Notes under the pieces: generated by a model
What the model was told of the DNA's origin: nothing
Database searches by the model: none
Seen by the model: the letters and a program-made list of their open reading frames with translations, nothing else
Position numbers and translations under genes: made by a program
Source: Acidobacteriota bacterium
Lineage (GTDB): Bacteria; Acidobacteriota; Blastocatellia; UBA7656
NCBI GenBank assembly: GCA_038040445.1
Contig: JBBPIG010000004.1
Location: 1 to 64,000, forward strand
Length of the DNA: 64,000 nucleotides
Direction: 5' to 3'
In this document: one piece after another, positions 35,866 through 45,245 of the stretch
Position numbering within the stretch: position 1 is the first letter of the stretch
How the letters are laid out: every line of letters starts with the position of its first letter

Positions 35866-38800
35866 GTGCAATACTCGAAGCCTTCCAAAACAGCTTTCTC
35901 GATTCTTATCCTAATAACAACGACGCTAGCGGCTCCAGGCCTGTCGCAGAGCGGGCGAGGCCGGCCCAAAATTCCTCAGCCCTCGCCCACTACTTCTCAA
36001 CCTCCGCCCGTGATTAACGTGCCGGCTGCCGCAGCGGTGATCAAGCAAGAGCAAGTAGGCACAACCTCGCGTTTCGTGCTGCGCAACGGAATCACGATCG
36101 TCATCAGCGAACACCACGCAACCCCCATAGCGGCTGCTGTAGCCTATTTCAAGGCTGGTGCCCTTGATGAGCCTTGGTCGATGAGCGGCGCCCAGCAACT
36201 GGTCGAGCGCATGATCTTCAACGGAACCGTGCTGCGGCCTGGTGATCGCGCATTGGGTGATCTGCGTACGTTGGGCGCGTCCATTGAGGCCGGCACATCG
36301 TATGACGGCGCCGCGTATTCGGTGGTCGCGCCTTCAGACAAGATCAAAGAGGCCCTGACGATTCAAGCTGATATGCTGCAGAACCCGAAGGTGGACGCTG
36401 AGGCGTTGCGCCGAGAAATTGCGACGGTGATCGAGGAGACACGAGGTCAGGGAGTTCCGCTGGTAACCGGGCTGACGCCTCCTTCACACGCCTTTACGAC
36501 TCGAACCTTCACCGCGGATCCTGGCGATCAAGCCCTCACCCGCTTGAAAGACTTCGATGATCCCGCCGCCTTTTCGATGGTCAGACTCTTCAACATCGCA
36601 TTCACATCGGGAGCTTCCGTGAACATCGATGCGTTGCGCTCGGTGACCCGCGAGCAGCTTGTCGAATTCTATCGAAGCCACTATCGACCCGACAATCTGA
36701 TTGTCTCGGTCGCCGGCGATGTATCGACGTTCAGCACGCTGGTCGAGATTCAACAACTCTACGGGGATTTCGGAGTGAAACCCGAACCAGCGGTGGAGCA
36801 GGTCAAAGCAGCAGAAGTCATCAAGACTAAGACTCCCTCTGCGCGCGCCGCAATTCCCACGTCTGACAACCAGCAGCAGACCGCCAAGCCGAACGCACCC
36901 AAACCAGAAACACTCCAAACGGTTAAGCCATCGCCGCCGGCCGAACAAACCAAACTTCGCTACGCAGCGGATCGCGGGGACATAAGTCAATCAATCGTGA
37001 GCGTGGGTTTCAACGTACCCGGAGCCGAATCAAAGGACTGGGCCGCACTCGAAGTGTTGGCAGCGGTCGCCGGCCGTGGTCGAGCGTCACGTTTGAGCCG
37101 TTCTTTGATCGACGGGCAAATGGTCGCCAACCGCATCGAAGCGCACTATGTGGCAGTCGCAGGCGCGGGATTGGTTGCCCTTCAGACGTGGTCGTCGAAA
37201 GACTCGCGCGAAGGCTCCTCAATCGACAAAGCGGAGTCTGCGCTGTTCAAAGAAGTGGACCGGTTGCGACGCGAGATACCGGCCGAAGGGGAATTGGCGC
37301 GTGCAAAAACGATTCTGGAAAAAACGGCCGTCGCCGAGAGCGCGACCTATCTCGGACGCGCCAAAGCGCTGGCGCGCGCTGAAGTTGCGGGAGTGGGGTT
37401 CCGCGCAGCGCTCGACTATCGATCGCGCATTCGCGCCATTAGCGCCCAGGATGTACAACGCGCTGCCGCCAAATATCTGACGCTCGGCCACACTTCAATT
37501 CACGAATACGAGCCTCTCTCTGCTCCTGCGCGCACGTTCGACGCCGACACTTTTTCTGCGACTGTGACGGCGTGGGCGCCAGGGTTCGCGCAACCGGTTG
37601 AGAGCGCCATTGTGCAAACCGCAGACGCCAACTCGTCGCTCGCTGCTGTGGCGCAAGGCCCGGAGCGCTCTCCCGAACGGCAGTCGATCCTCGAGTCCGT
37701 TCAGCCGATGCCTGTCAAAGACTTCTCAACGCTGAACGGCTCAAGAGCCTTCGTGCGCGAAGACCACGCTCAGCACGAGGTGGCCATCGCGATACTGTTT
37801 CAAGGGGGCCGCCTCGTTGAGGAGGCGACAACCAGCGGCGCGACCGAGTTGATGCTTCGCTCTATTTTGTATGGCACGCCCCGCAGGACTTTCGCGCAGG
37901 TCACTCAAGAGCTGGAACAGCTCGGAGCAGATATTGAGATTGTTGCGGAGCCCGACTTCTTTGGCTTTATGCTGAGCGTCCTCTCGCGCAATGCCGACCG
38001 CGCGCTAAAGCTTCTGCGCGACATGATCGAGGAACCTGCCTTTAGAGATGACGACGTGGCGCGAGCACGGCTCGGGCAGATCGCGTCGATTCGCGACGCC
38101 CGCGACTCGAGCTTCACGCGGTCGCGAGAGCTGCTGCTTCAAGCGCTCTTCCCCGGACATCCTTACTCACTCCCATCGCACGGACGTGAGGAGATCGTCG
38201 GCGCGTTCACCGCTGAGAAGCTCCGCGAGTGGCATGCACGCGCGATCGTGCGGCAATTTCCGCTTGCGATCATCGTCGGCGACACGGATGGTTCGGCCCT
38301 GGTTTCCTCACAGATCGCCGAGGGTTTCAAGAGAAGAGACGTTGACGCTGCGCTTCAAGTAAGAACGGCTCAGCCCGCTGCCGCGGGAGAAAAAAGCGAG
38401 CAGCGACGGCTCGAGCAGGCTACCATTGCCGTTGGTTTCGCAGGACCAAAAGCGGAGAGCGCCGATCTCACAGCCGTCCAGTTGATCGAATCCGCGTTGA
38501 ACGGGCCAGGTGGGCGTCTGCTCAGAGAACTGCGCGACAAACAGAACCTGATCTCGATGGGTGGGTTTGAACACCAGACCATGTTCGCCGCGGGAGTGAT
38601 AGCCGCGTATTCGGCGACCCGGGCTGAGAACGAGCAGAAGGCGCGGGCGGCACTCCTTGCCGAGTTCGAGCGCCTGGCGCGCGGGGGACTGACAGCCGAT
38701 GAGATGGCAAGCTCCCGGGCATTGGCCACGACGTCGCGTATTGCGCTTCAGCAATCACACTCGCAACACGCGCTTCAGTACGCGCGAGCAATCTTCCATC

Positions 38801-38973
38801 GGCAGCAAGCTTCAGCGTCTGATGTCGATAACTTCGCTGAGCTGTTGTCGAAGGTGACTTCCGAGGACATCAAGCGAATCGCCGGTGCTTATTTGAAAGT
38901 ATCGTCCGCTGGCGCCGGTATCGTTCGAGGCACCCCGCAACAACCAGTCCTGTCTCCACCGAAACAGGACTGA
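35866..38973 (+). CDS. Two-domain M16-family (insulinase-like) protein lacking the zinc motif
   Basis: A 1035-residue exported protein. GTG 35866 is preferred (AGGAG six bases upstream, and the signal peptide then starts cleanly); ATG 35833 would add 11 residues. Signal peptide to about residue 28. Two M16 halves follow, each with N- and C-terminal lobes: RNGITIVISEHHATPIAAAVAYFKAGALDE begins the first, with a linker near residue 355 of Pro/Lys/Thr composition. The HxxEH zinc site is QLVER here (MSGAQQLVERMIFNGT), losing both histidines but keeping Glu. The second half (SGATELMLRSILYGT) also lacks it. M16 peptidases often pair an active and inactive half; here both look inactive, so binding rather than cleavage is likely. 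Confidence 0.88.
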   Translation: MQYSKPSKTAFSILILITTTLAAPGLSQSGRGRPKIPQPSPTTSQPPPVINVPAAAAVIKQEQVGTTSRFVLRNGITIVISEHHATPIAAAVAYFKAGALDEPWSMSGAQQLVERMIFNGTVLRPGDRALGDLRTLGASIEAGTSYDGAAYSVVAPSDKIKEALTIQADMLQNPKVDAEALRREIATVIEETRGQGVPLVTGLTPPSHAFTTRTFTADPGDQALTRLKDFDDPAAFSMVRLFNIAFTSGASVNIDALRSVTREQLVEFYRSHYRPDNLIVSVAGDVSTFSTLVEIQQLYGDFGVKPEPAVEQVKAAEVIKTKTPSARAAIPTSDNQQQTAKPNAPKPETLQTVKPSPPAEQTKLRYAADRGDISQSIVSVGFNVPGAESKDWAALEVLAAVAGRGRASRLSRSLIDGQMVANRIEAHYVAVAGAGLVALQTWSSKDSREGSSIDKAESALFKEVDRLRREIPAEGELARAKTILEKTAVAESATYLGRAKALARAEVAGVGFRAALDYRSRIRAISAQDVQRAAAKYLTLGHTSIHEYEPLSAPARTFDADTFSATVTAWAPGFAQPVESAIVQTADANSSLAAVAQGPERSPERQSILESVQPMPVKDFSTLNGSRAFVREDHAQHEVAIAILFQGGRLVEEATTSGATELMLRSILYGTPRRTFAQVTQELEQLGADIEIVAEPDFFGFMLSVLSRNADRALKLLRDMIEEPAFRDDDVARARLGQIASIRDARDSSFTRSRELLLQALFPGHPYSLPSHGREEIVGAFTAEKLREWHARAIVRQFPLAIIVGDTDGSALVSSQIAEGFKRRDVDAALQVRTAQPAAAGEKSEQRRLEQATIAVGFAGPKAESADLTAVQLIESALNGPGGRLLRELRDKQNLISMGGFEHQTMFAAGVIAAYSATRAENEQKARAALLAEFERLARGGLTADEMASSRALATTSRIALQQSHSQHALQYARAIFHRQQASASDVDNFAELLSKVTSEDIKRIAGAYLKVSSAGAGIVRGTPQQPVLSPPKQD

Positions 38974-38980
38974 TCGCCTG

Positions 38981-41866
38981 TTACCTGGAACCTCCCGAGG
39001 CGGCGGCTGCTCCCTCTTCGCCCACAATCACAACAAGTGAGGACCCGTCCCTCATCACCTGGTAGCGTAAATTAGTCCGAAGGTCTATCACGATGCGCAC
39101 CGCGCCCGGCCCCGGCTCGCCCACTCTTACCCGATCAACCAGGCTGCCGGTGACCGGGATCGTCTTGCTTCCTAGTTCGCTACGGACGCCCGTGAGATCG
39201 ATGACGATGCGCGACGGTCCAGTGAGCGTGAAGTCTTTGAACTGAACAGCGCGATCCGTTGCGACTGTGACGCGAAGCGCGCCCTCCACCATCTTGACCC
39301 CGACCGAACGCACCACGCTCGCGGGCGCAAGCTGTCGCTCGCTTCGTGTGCTCGTGGTTGCCGTGATGTTCGGTGACAACCGGCTCTCCGGCTCTGCCAG
39401 TGCACCGATAGGCTCGGGTCTTCTGGTGCGAGAAGGCCGAACGGGATCTCCCAACGCGGGCTGCTCATCGGTTATCTCTCGCGGTGTCGAGCCTTCCCTG
39501 CATCTCTTCACCGCGTCGATGTCGGAGAGCGTCGAACCCTCGGGGAGTATCCACATCTCAACTCGACGGTTGACCTGGGCATCGCTCCTTTCTTGCGGGC
39601 ACGTGTCGCCGAAGTTCCGCACCGTTATGCGAGCCGGATCGACTCCCTTTTCGCTAACGAGGTAGTCGCGAACGTTGTTTGCGCGGGTGAGCGATATGCC
39701 TGGGCGTTCAGACGAATCCCGGTGTCCGTCGATCACCAAGGCCGCGCGCGGGTCCTGCTGTAGAGCAAGCTGGATCTGATCGAGACATGCCTTGTGCTCG
39801 TTATTGATCCGAGCCGAATTGAACTGGAAGGAGATCGGTCCGCAAGGCTTGATCACCTCGGGTCTTCGCGGAGGCGGCGGGATTGGTTGCACCGTTATCC
39901 TGGCGACACAGCTACTGCCCGGACAAGGCTGATCGCAACGACGCTGGTCTGTGGTGACCATCGCTCGAATGGTGACCGGGCTTGTTACGCCGGTGGTGTC
40001 CAGTGTGACTTCAGTGCCTGTCGTCGACGACAGCCTTCCGCCAGTCGTCGTCCACGTGCATGTCGATCTGCCGGCGCCCGCAATCGCGGCGCGCAATGCG
40101 ACGCGATCGCCCTCGGTTACCGTCGAAGCCGATGCGATGATGCTGCACGTTACGTTTGGACAAGGCGGCTCGGTTACTTCGAATGACGTTGAGCAATTTG
40201 ATTCCCCGGTGCTGACGCAACCAGACGGATGATCGATGGCTTCAGTGGTGACAGTGACGGTCGTGGTAACCGAATAGCCCCCGCAAGCAAGCTGCGCAGT
40301 CGGGACCTCAACGGTGGCCCCACTTCCGTTCAACCCCACGGAACGGCCCTGGGCATCCTTCACTTCCCAGCGGAACTTGTAGCTCACTTTCGCATCGGGA
40401 TAACCCGGGGTAGTCGCCTTCGCGGTAAGCGTCAACCGATCGCCCCGCGTGATTACTGCCGGTGAGGCTTCAACCACACAGCTTGGCACAGGCGGCGGAG
40501 GGCAGCCGTTTCGAGTGCCGATCGAAAAGAACCCAACAAAGCCGTGACGCTCGCCCTCGCCAAATTCAAACTCCTTGGGCTTGCACTCTATCACCGGGGG
40601 AGGCGGGGGAGGCGGTCCGCCATATATGTGTGGGTCGGAATAAGAGTTAACTTGATGTTCTTTGACGATCTTCATGCACTCAAGCACCGACAGAGTGCGC
40701 TTGCTCGCGCTGTTTAGCGCATAGCGATAACCGCCGCCAAAGGCAATCGAGCCGCCTCTCAGATAGAAGCGCATGCCAACATTCAAGTCGACGGGGTTGA
40801 TGCGCTCCAGGCTCCGCGTTCCGTCTCCAACATAGACTGTGCTTGCCACCTCGGCGAGAAACTCGATGTACTTGTTCAGCGCAAACGATGCACCTGCATT
40901 CAACAGGACCTTGTCGCGAAGATCCAGAACTTTCACGCCGCCCTTCCTGATATCACCGGTGTGGATGTATCCAACGTTTTCGTAGAATCTGAGCCGATGG
41001 CTGGAATTCTCCTGGCCGAAAATCAGAATGGGTCCGTACTCGTACTCGCCGTTAGTGCGACCTCTGGCGCGAGCGCCGTCCTCGCGCGAAATTGGAATCT
41101 TCACGTAGCCGCCCAGCGCCATGCTGAACCAATGGCGGTTCGCATCGATGAGGTTGTACTTTGACCCGACGTAAACATCTCCGGAGCCGTTCGCTGACGG
41201 GCGAGGCCCTAAGACCGGCCTGCCGAGACCATCGAAGCCGAGAAAATCAACTACGCCAAAGAATGGAAGATCGTTATAGAAGTTCGCCTGGTTGGTGACG
41301 ATTGCCGGACCAAGCCCGGCAACAAGAGGGCCACCGGCGCCTCCTGGCGAAGTGGTGCTCACGCCGTTGAGGCCGGCCGGAGTGCCGAAGCGGCCAAGCG
41401 CTGGAAGTATCCCGCCGCCCTCCACTTCAGTCCCTGGAAAGAATGCCGCGTTTCCATCGCCGCCGCTCGGCGGGCCGAGTATCTGAACCGGATCGCCGAA
41501 AAGCCGAACCGCGTTGTACTGATACCCGCTCAGTAACAGCGGATTGTTTGACTTGGTCTTCTGCCAGGCCACCCAGTCAACCCACAGCTCCCACCTGTTA
41601 GTGAGTCCGACGGTGAAGTTGAATGGGGTCTGATCGATTCGCAAGCCGCCGGGGTCGCGATTGAATCTATTCCAGAAGGCCGCAAAGTTGAACTCGCCCT
41701 TGTAGAGAGTGCGGGTGGAAAACGTGTTGAACATTCCGGTGCCGCCCAGCACCGTCGATGTCCGCTGGCGCTCAGCGATGTTACCGAATTGATTCTCTTG
41801 CGCCAGTGCCACTCCGCTGATGATGAGGAGCGTGAGAACCAGCGCGTTTGTTTTCATCGTTTGCAT
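38981..41866 (-). CDS. Outer-membrane barrel protein with OmpA and AMIN domains
   Basis: A 961-residue protein. The start ATG 41866 (MQTMKTNALVL) is behind GAGAGGC; the frame's earlier start at 41959 has no site. Signal peptide to about 22 (VALAQ). About 30-440: a beta-barrel-like domain (GGTGMFNTFSTRTLYKGEF, NRWELWVDWVAW, IPISREDGARARGRTNGEY). About 470-700: PKD/Ig-like repeats with cysteines and the Pro-rich linker PPPPRRPEV. About 700-790: an OmpA C-terminal domain (FQFNSARINNEHKACLDQ, VIDGHRDSSERPGISLTRA) that binds peptidoglycan. About 860-960: an AMIN domain (RVTVATDRAVQFKDFTL, RIVIDLTGVRSELG). Together it anchors the envelope to the cell wall. A close paralog lacking AMIN follows at 42317-44833. 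Confidence 0.88.
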   Translation of the reverse strand: MQTMKTNALVLTLLIISGVALAQENQFGNIAERQRTSTVLGGTGMFNTFSTRTLYKGEFNFAAFWNRFNRDPGGLRIDQTPFNFTVGLTNRWELWVDWVAWQKTKSNNPLLLSGYQYNAVRLFGDPVQILGPPSGGDGNAAFFPGTEVEGGGILPALGRFGTPAGLNGVSTTSPGGAGGPLVAGLGPAIVTNQANFYNDLPFFGVVDFLGFDGLGRPVLGPRPSANGSGDVYVGSKYNLIDANRHWFSMALGGYVKIPISREDGARARGRTNGEYEYGPILIFGQENSSHRLRFYENVGYIHTGDIRKGGVKVLDLRDKVLLNAGASFALNKYIEFLAEVASTVYVGDGTRSLERINPVDLNVGMRFYLRGGSIAFGGGYRYALNSASKRTLSVLECMKIVKEHQVNSYSDPHIYGGPPPPPPPVIECKPKEFEFGEGERHGFVGFFSIGTRNGCPPPPVPSCVVEASPAVITRGDRLTLTAKATTPGYPDAKVSYKFRWEVKDAQGRSVGLNGSGATVEVPTAQLACGGYSVTTTVTVTTEAIDHPSGCVSTGESNCSTSFEVTEPPCPNVTCSIIASASTVTEGDRVALRAAIAGAGRSTCTWTTTGGRLSSTTGTEVTLDTTGVTSPVTIRAMVTTDQRRCDQPCPGSSCVARITVQPIPPPPRRPEVIKPCGPISFQFNSARINNEHKACLDQIQLALQQDPRAALVIDGHRDSSERPGISLTRANNVRDYLVSEKGVDPARITVRNFGDTCPQERSDAQVNRRVEMWILPEGSTLSDIDAVKRCREGSTPREITDEQPALGDPVRPSRTRRPEPIGALAEPESRLSPNITATTSTRSERQLAPASVVRSVGVKMVEGALRVTVATDRAVQFKDFTLTGPSRIVIDLTGVRSELGSKTIPVTGSLVDRVRVGEPGPGAVRIVIDLRTNLRYQVMRDGSSLVVIVGEEGAAAASGGSR

Positions 41867-42316
41867 CTTTGCCTCTCTTAGCATCCGTACGCGACTCGCG
41901 GGGGGCCCAGCGCTAATCGAGCGCAGGCACAACTCGCCTGATGGTTTTTGATCGGCCATAGCGAGCGAATCTTAGGGGGCCTTCTCCCTAGCTTTCTTTT
42001 CTTGAACGAGCGTACGGATCTTGAACCGCTTTTCTCACTTCGGCAGCCGCCGGAAATGGGCGGCTTTGCAGCCTGAGCGCGCGGCTACAGGAAGCCTTTT
42101 TCGGTGAGTTTCTAAAAGCAGAAAACGTAAGCGCCACGTGGAATAGTTCAACACCAGTGGCGCCATTCGCGACTATACACCAAAGATTTGACGCGTCAAT
42201 TCCCCGCGTGGGTAAGCAGGTGGGTGGCCGGTGGCCGTTGAGGAGCGGGCGATCCCATAAACAAAGCGGGGCGATCCGAAGACCGCCCCGCTGTGGGTCC
42301 GAGAGGATTCCCGGAG
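41867..42316. other. Intergenic region between the two paralogs
   Basis: The 450-bp gap contains the transcript end of the 42317-44833 gene (terminator at 42258-42292) and probably the promoter of the AMIN paralog. I see no coding frame with family features and no other repeat. The stretch 42000-42250 is unremarkable. Confidence 0.4.
42258..42292 (-). terminator. GC-rich hairpin terminator after the barrel/OmpA paralog
   Basis: On the minus strand AGCGGGGCG (42292-42284) pairs perfectly with CGCCCCGCT (42273-42265) around a 10-base loop, followed by the moderately T-rich TTGTTTATG. It sits about 25 bases after the stop of the 42317-44833 gene, as expected for its transcript end. Confidence 0.65.
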
Positions 42317-44833
42317 TTATTGGTTCGTCGACGCGCTGAACGTTTCCGGCTGAAGGATCATTCCAACCGGCTCGCCGGGCCTCCGAGCTCGTCGTCGAGG
42401 AACGCGGCGCGCCGGCTTCTTGTCTACCGACGCCGCGGGTTCCTCAGTCGTGATGACCGAAGGTGTGGCGCCGGAAGCGCACTTCTTCATCCCGTCGATG
42501 TCAGAAGCTCTGCCGTCCGCAGGCACGATCCAGAATTCGACCCGACGGTTGAGGTTCGGATCACCGGAGTCATGCGGGCAGGTGTCGCCGAAGTTGCGCA
42601 CCGTTATGCGAGCGGTGTCGACGCCCTTCTCGTTCACCAGATAGTCGCGCGCGTTGTTGGCGCGGGTGAGCGAGATGCCTACGCGCTCAGAAGAGTCACG
42701 ATGGCCGTCAACCACGAGCGACGAACGCGGGTCTTGCTGCATTCTGAGTGCGATTTCATCAAGACACGCCTTGTGCTCGTTGTTGATCCTCGCCGAGTTG
42801 AACGGGAAGAAGATCGGTCCGCACGGCGAGATCGGTGGCGGTATAATTGGCTTATCGGGCGACACCACAGTGACGCTTGTCGAGCAGCTTCCACCAGGAC
42901 ACGGTTGGTCGCAACGCGTCCTGCTGGTGCCGACATTCACCGTTACAGTGATCGTCCCAGGCGATGCGCCTGTCGTATCGAGCTTGACTTCAGCACCGGT
43001 CGTTGACGAAAGCGTTCCGCCGGTTGTCGACCAGGTGAAGGTTGCTCCGTCAGCACCCGTCGCTGTTGCGCTGAAGGTGACGGTATTGTTAACTATCACA
43101 GACGATTCCGAAGCTCGGACCTCGCAAGTGACGGTCGGGCACGGCGGCTCGGTTACTTCAAAGCTTGCCGTGCAAGTGGTCTGACCAGTGGTTACGCAAT
43201 CGCTCGGGCAATCAACCGCCGGGACCGTTGCGGTCACGGTGGTCGTCACCGAATACCTGCCGCAGGCAAGCGATCCGGTAGCTACGTCAACCGCAGCTCC
43301 AGTGCCGCTTACCGTAACCGGCCGGCCTTGCCCGTCGGTCACCTGCCAGCGGTACTCGTAAGTGACCGTGCTCGATTCGTAACCCGGAGTGGTCGGCGTC
43401 GTGGTCAGCGTCAGCCGGTCTCCTTTGTTGACCGTCGTCGCGCTGCCTGCAAGCACACAAGTCGGAGCCGGAGGCAACGGACAACGCTTTCGAGTTCCTA
43501 TCGAGAAGTATGCGACGAATCCGTTTCCGCCTTCCGACTCGAACGTTTGAGGCGTGGTGCTGAAAAGCGGATTGATGATAAAGAACTGCGGGGTCACACC
43601 GCGCGATTTGATGAAGGTGGTATTCGAAACAAACACGGGCAGGGTTACGTCGTCCGCGTTGTTCAGGTTTCGCCTGTAGCCGCCGCCGAAAGAGATCGCG
43701 CCGTTCTTGAAGAAGAACCGCAGTCCGAGGTTCAAATCGGTTGGACTGATATTCTCGCCCAGGAATGGCAGGAGGTTTGGCGTGCGATGAGCGACGAACT
43801 GCGTGTGCGCCAACTCAGCAAGAAACTCGACGTGCGAGTTTAGGGCAACCGACATACCGGCGTTCATCAGAAGCTTGTCGGGCAGATCCAGGATCTTGAC
43901 GTCGTTCTTGCTCGGGTCGGTGGTTCGAATGTACCCAATGTTCTCATAAAGCCTGAACCGTTTTCCGCCACTCTCCTGACCGAACATCAGGATTGGCCCA
44001 AACTCATATTCACCGCTGGTGCGTCCGCGCGCCCGCGCGCCATCGCCGCTCGAAATCGGTATTTTCAAGTAGCCGCCGAGCGCCATGCTGAACCAGTGAT
44101 GGTTAGGATCGATAAGGTTGAACTTGGTGCCGATGTAGAAATCGCCAGAGCCGTTTGATGACTCGCGGAATCCAAACACCGGACGGCCCGAGCTGTCGAA
44201 GCCCTGAAAATCGAGCTCGCCGAAGAACGGCAATTCAGGATAGTAGCTCGGGAGGTTGATGGCGATCAGTGGGCCAAGGCCCCTAACCAGCTTGCCACCC
44301 GGCCCAGCGGGTGAAAAGTTGCTCGACGGGAATCCGATCGGCGTGCCGAATCGACCCAACGAAGGAAGTATTCCTCCAACGGCCGAACCGCTTCCCGGGA
44401 AGAATGCCGCCGACTTGCCCTGTCCACCAACCGGCGGACCTAACAGCACAAAAGGATCGCCAAAGAAGCGCGACGCACTCAACTGATATCCACTCAACAG
44501 TTGCGGTTGGCGCGAGGTCGTGTTGGTCCACACGTTCCAGTCGAGCCATAACTCCCACCTGTTGGTGATGCCGACGGTAAAGTTGAATGGAACTTGATTG
44601 ATGCTCAGGTCACCGGGGTCGCGCGTGTAGTTGTTCCAAAACAGCGCGAAGTTGAACTCGCCCTTGCACAAAGTGCGAGTCGAAAAGGTATTGAACAATC
44701 CGGTGCCGCCGAGGACCGTTGGCGCCTTCTGCCGCTCGGCAAGGTTACCATCGTGGTGCTCCTGTGCGAGCACAGTCCCCGCGAGAACCAAAAGCACTGT
44801 TACAAGCGTGCTTATCTTTCTAGCCGCTTTCAT
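42317..44833 (-). CDS. Outer-membrane barrel/OmpA-domain protein, paralog without AMIN
   Basis: An 838-residue protein, start ATG 44833 after GGAGGCAAACTA. Signal peptide to about 24 (GTVLAQ). The barrel part (about 30-430) closely follows the 38981-41866 protein: GGTGLFNTFSTRTLCKGEFNF, NRWELWLDWN and IPISSGDGARARGRTSGEYE match there. Ig/PKD-like repeats with cysteine pairs follow, then an OmpA domain (FPFNSARINNEHKACLDE, VVDGHRDSSERVGISLTRA). The C-terminus is short, basic and Pro-rich, with no AMIN domain. The two genes are tandem, same-strand duplicates that differ at the tail. Both are predicted cell-wall tethers. Confidence 0.88.
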   Translation of the reverse strand: MKAARKISTLVTVLLVLAGTVLAQEHHDGNLAERQKAPTVLGGTGLFNTFSTRTLCKGEFNFALFWNNYTRDPGDLSINQVPFNFTVGITNRWELWLDWNVWTNTTSRQPQLLSGYQLSASRFFGDPFVLLGPPVGGQGKSAAFFPGSGSAVGGILPSLGRFGTPIGFPSSNFSPAGPGGKLVRGLGPLIAINLPSYYPELPFFGELDFQGFDSSGRPVFGFRESSNGSGDFYIGTKFNLIDPNHHWFSMALGGYLKIPISSGDGARARGRTSGEYEFGPILMFGQESGGKRFRLYENIGYIRTTDPSKNDVKILDLPDKLLMNAGMSVALNSHVEFLAELAHTQFVAHRTPNLLPFLGENISPTDLNLGLRFFFKNGAISFGGGYRRNLNNADDVTLPVFVSNTTFIKSRGVTPQFFIINPLFSTTPQTFESEGGNGFVAYFSIGTRKRCPLPPAPTCVLAGSATTVNKGDRLTLTTTPTTPGYESSTVTYEYRWQVTDGQGRPVTVSGTGAAVDVATGSLACGRYSVTTTVTATVPAVDCPSDCVTTGQTTCTASFEVTEPPCPTVTCEVRASESSVIVNNTVTFSATATGADGATFTWSTTGGTLSSTTGAEVKLDTTGASPGTITVTVNVGTSRTRCDQPCPGGSCSTSVTVVSPDKPIIPPPISPCGPIFFPFNSARINNEHKACLDEIALRMQQDPRSSLVVDGHRDSSERVGISLTRANNARDYLVNEKGVDTARITVRNFGDTCPHDSGDPNLNRRVEFWIVPADGRASDIDGMKKCASGATPSVITTEEPAASVDKKPARRVPRRRARRPGEPVGMILQPETFSASTNQ

Positions 44834-45245
44834 TAGTTTGCCTCCTGACGTAGTCATCCACGGAATGTAGTTCGTTTTCAGGATCGCCTCCCAAAACTTA
44901 GTGAGGTGATTTGCCTCCCCTTAAGAACCAAGGGGGCGGGATGTAGTTCTATGTGAGCGTCCACCTGAACCGTCCTGCGAGGTTCATTATGAGTTCGATG
45001 CTTGCTAGCCGATGAAGCTGGCTCTACTACGGCCCATTACAGGTATATCTATACTCGGAATTAGCGTTGGGGTCAACATAAAAATTACTTTTTTTTCAAC
45101 AACCCTCACACTTTAGAAACCGCCGCGCGGACGTGCGCCGACCGAGATTTCGGCGCTCCTTTCAAAGACTTGAGTCGGCCCACCAGGATGCCCCACCAGG
45201 ATGCCCCACCAGGATGCCCCGCCAGGATGCCATGATAAACTTCGC
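44834..45245. other. Gap with promoter region and 13-bp repeats
   Basis: This gap lies upstream of the barrel/OmpA gene and downstream of glutamate dehydrogenase, both minus-strand. Besides the tandem repeat at 45181-45232 it has an A/T-rich tract (TTTTTTTT near 45090) that could end a transcript. The open frames here, including a 155-codon minus frame, translate the repeat and show no family features. Confidence 0.5.
45181..45232. repeat. 13-bp tandem repeat behind glutamate dehydrogenase
   Basis: Four head-to-tail units, three of CACCAGGATGCCC and a last of CGCCAGGATGCC, lie just 14 bases past the dehydrogenase stop. The units are identical but for one base. They are too short to encode a product here and may have arisen by slippage. 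Confidence 0.85.
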
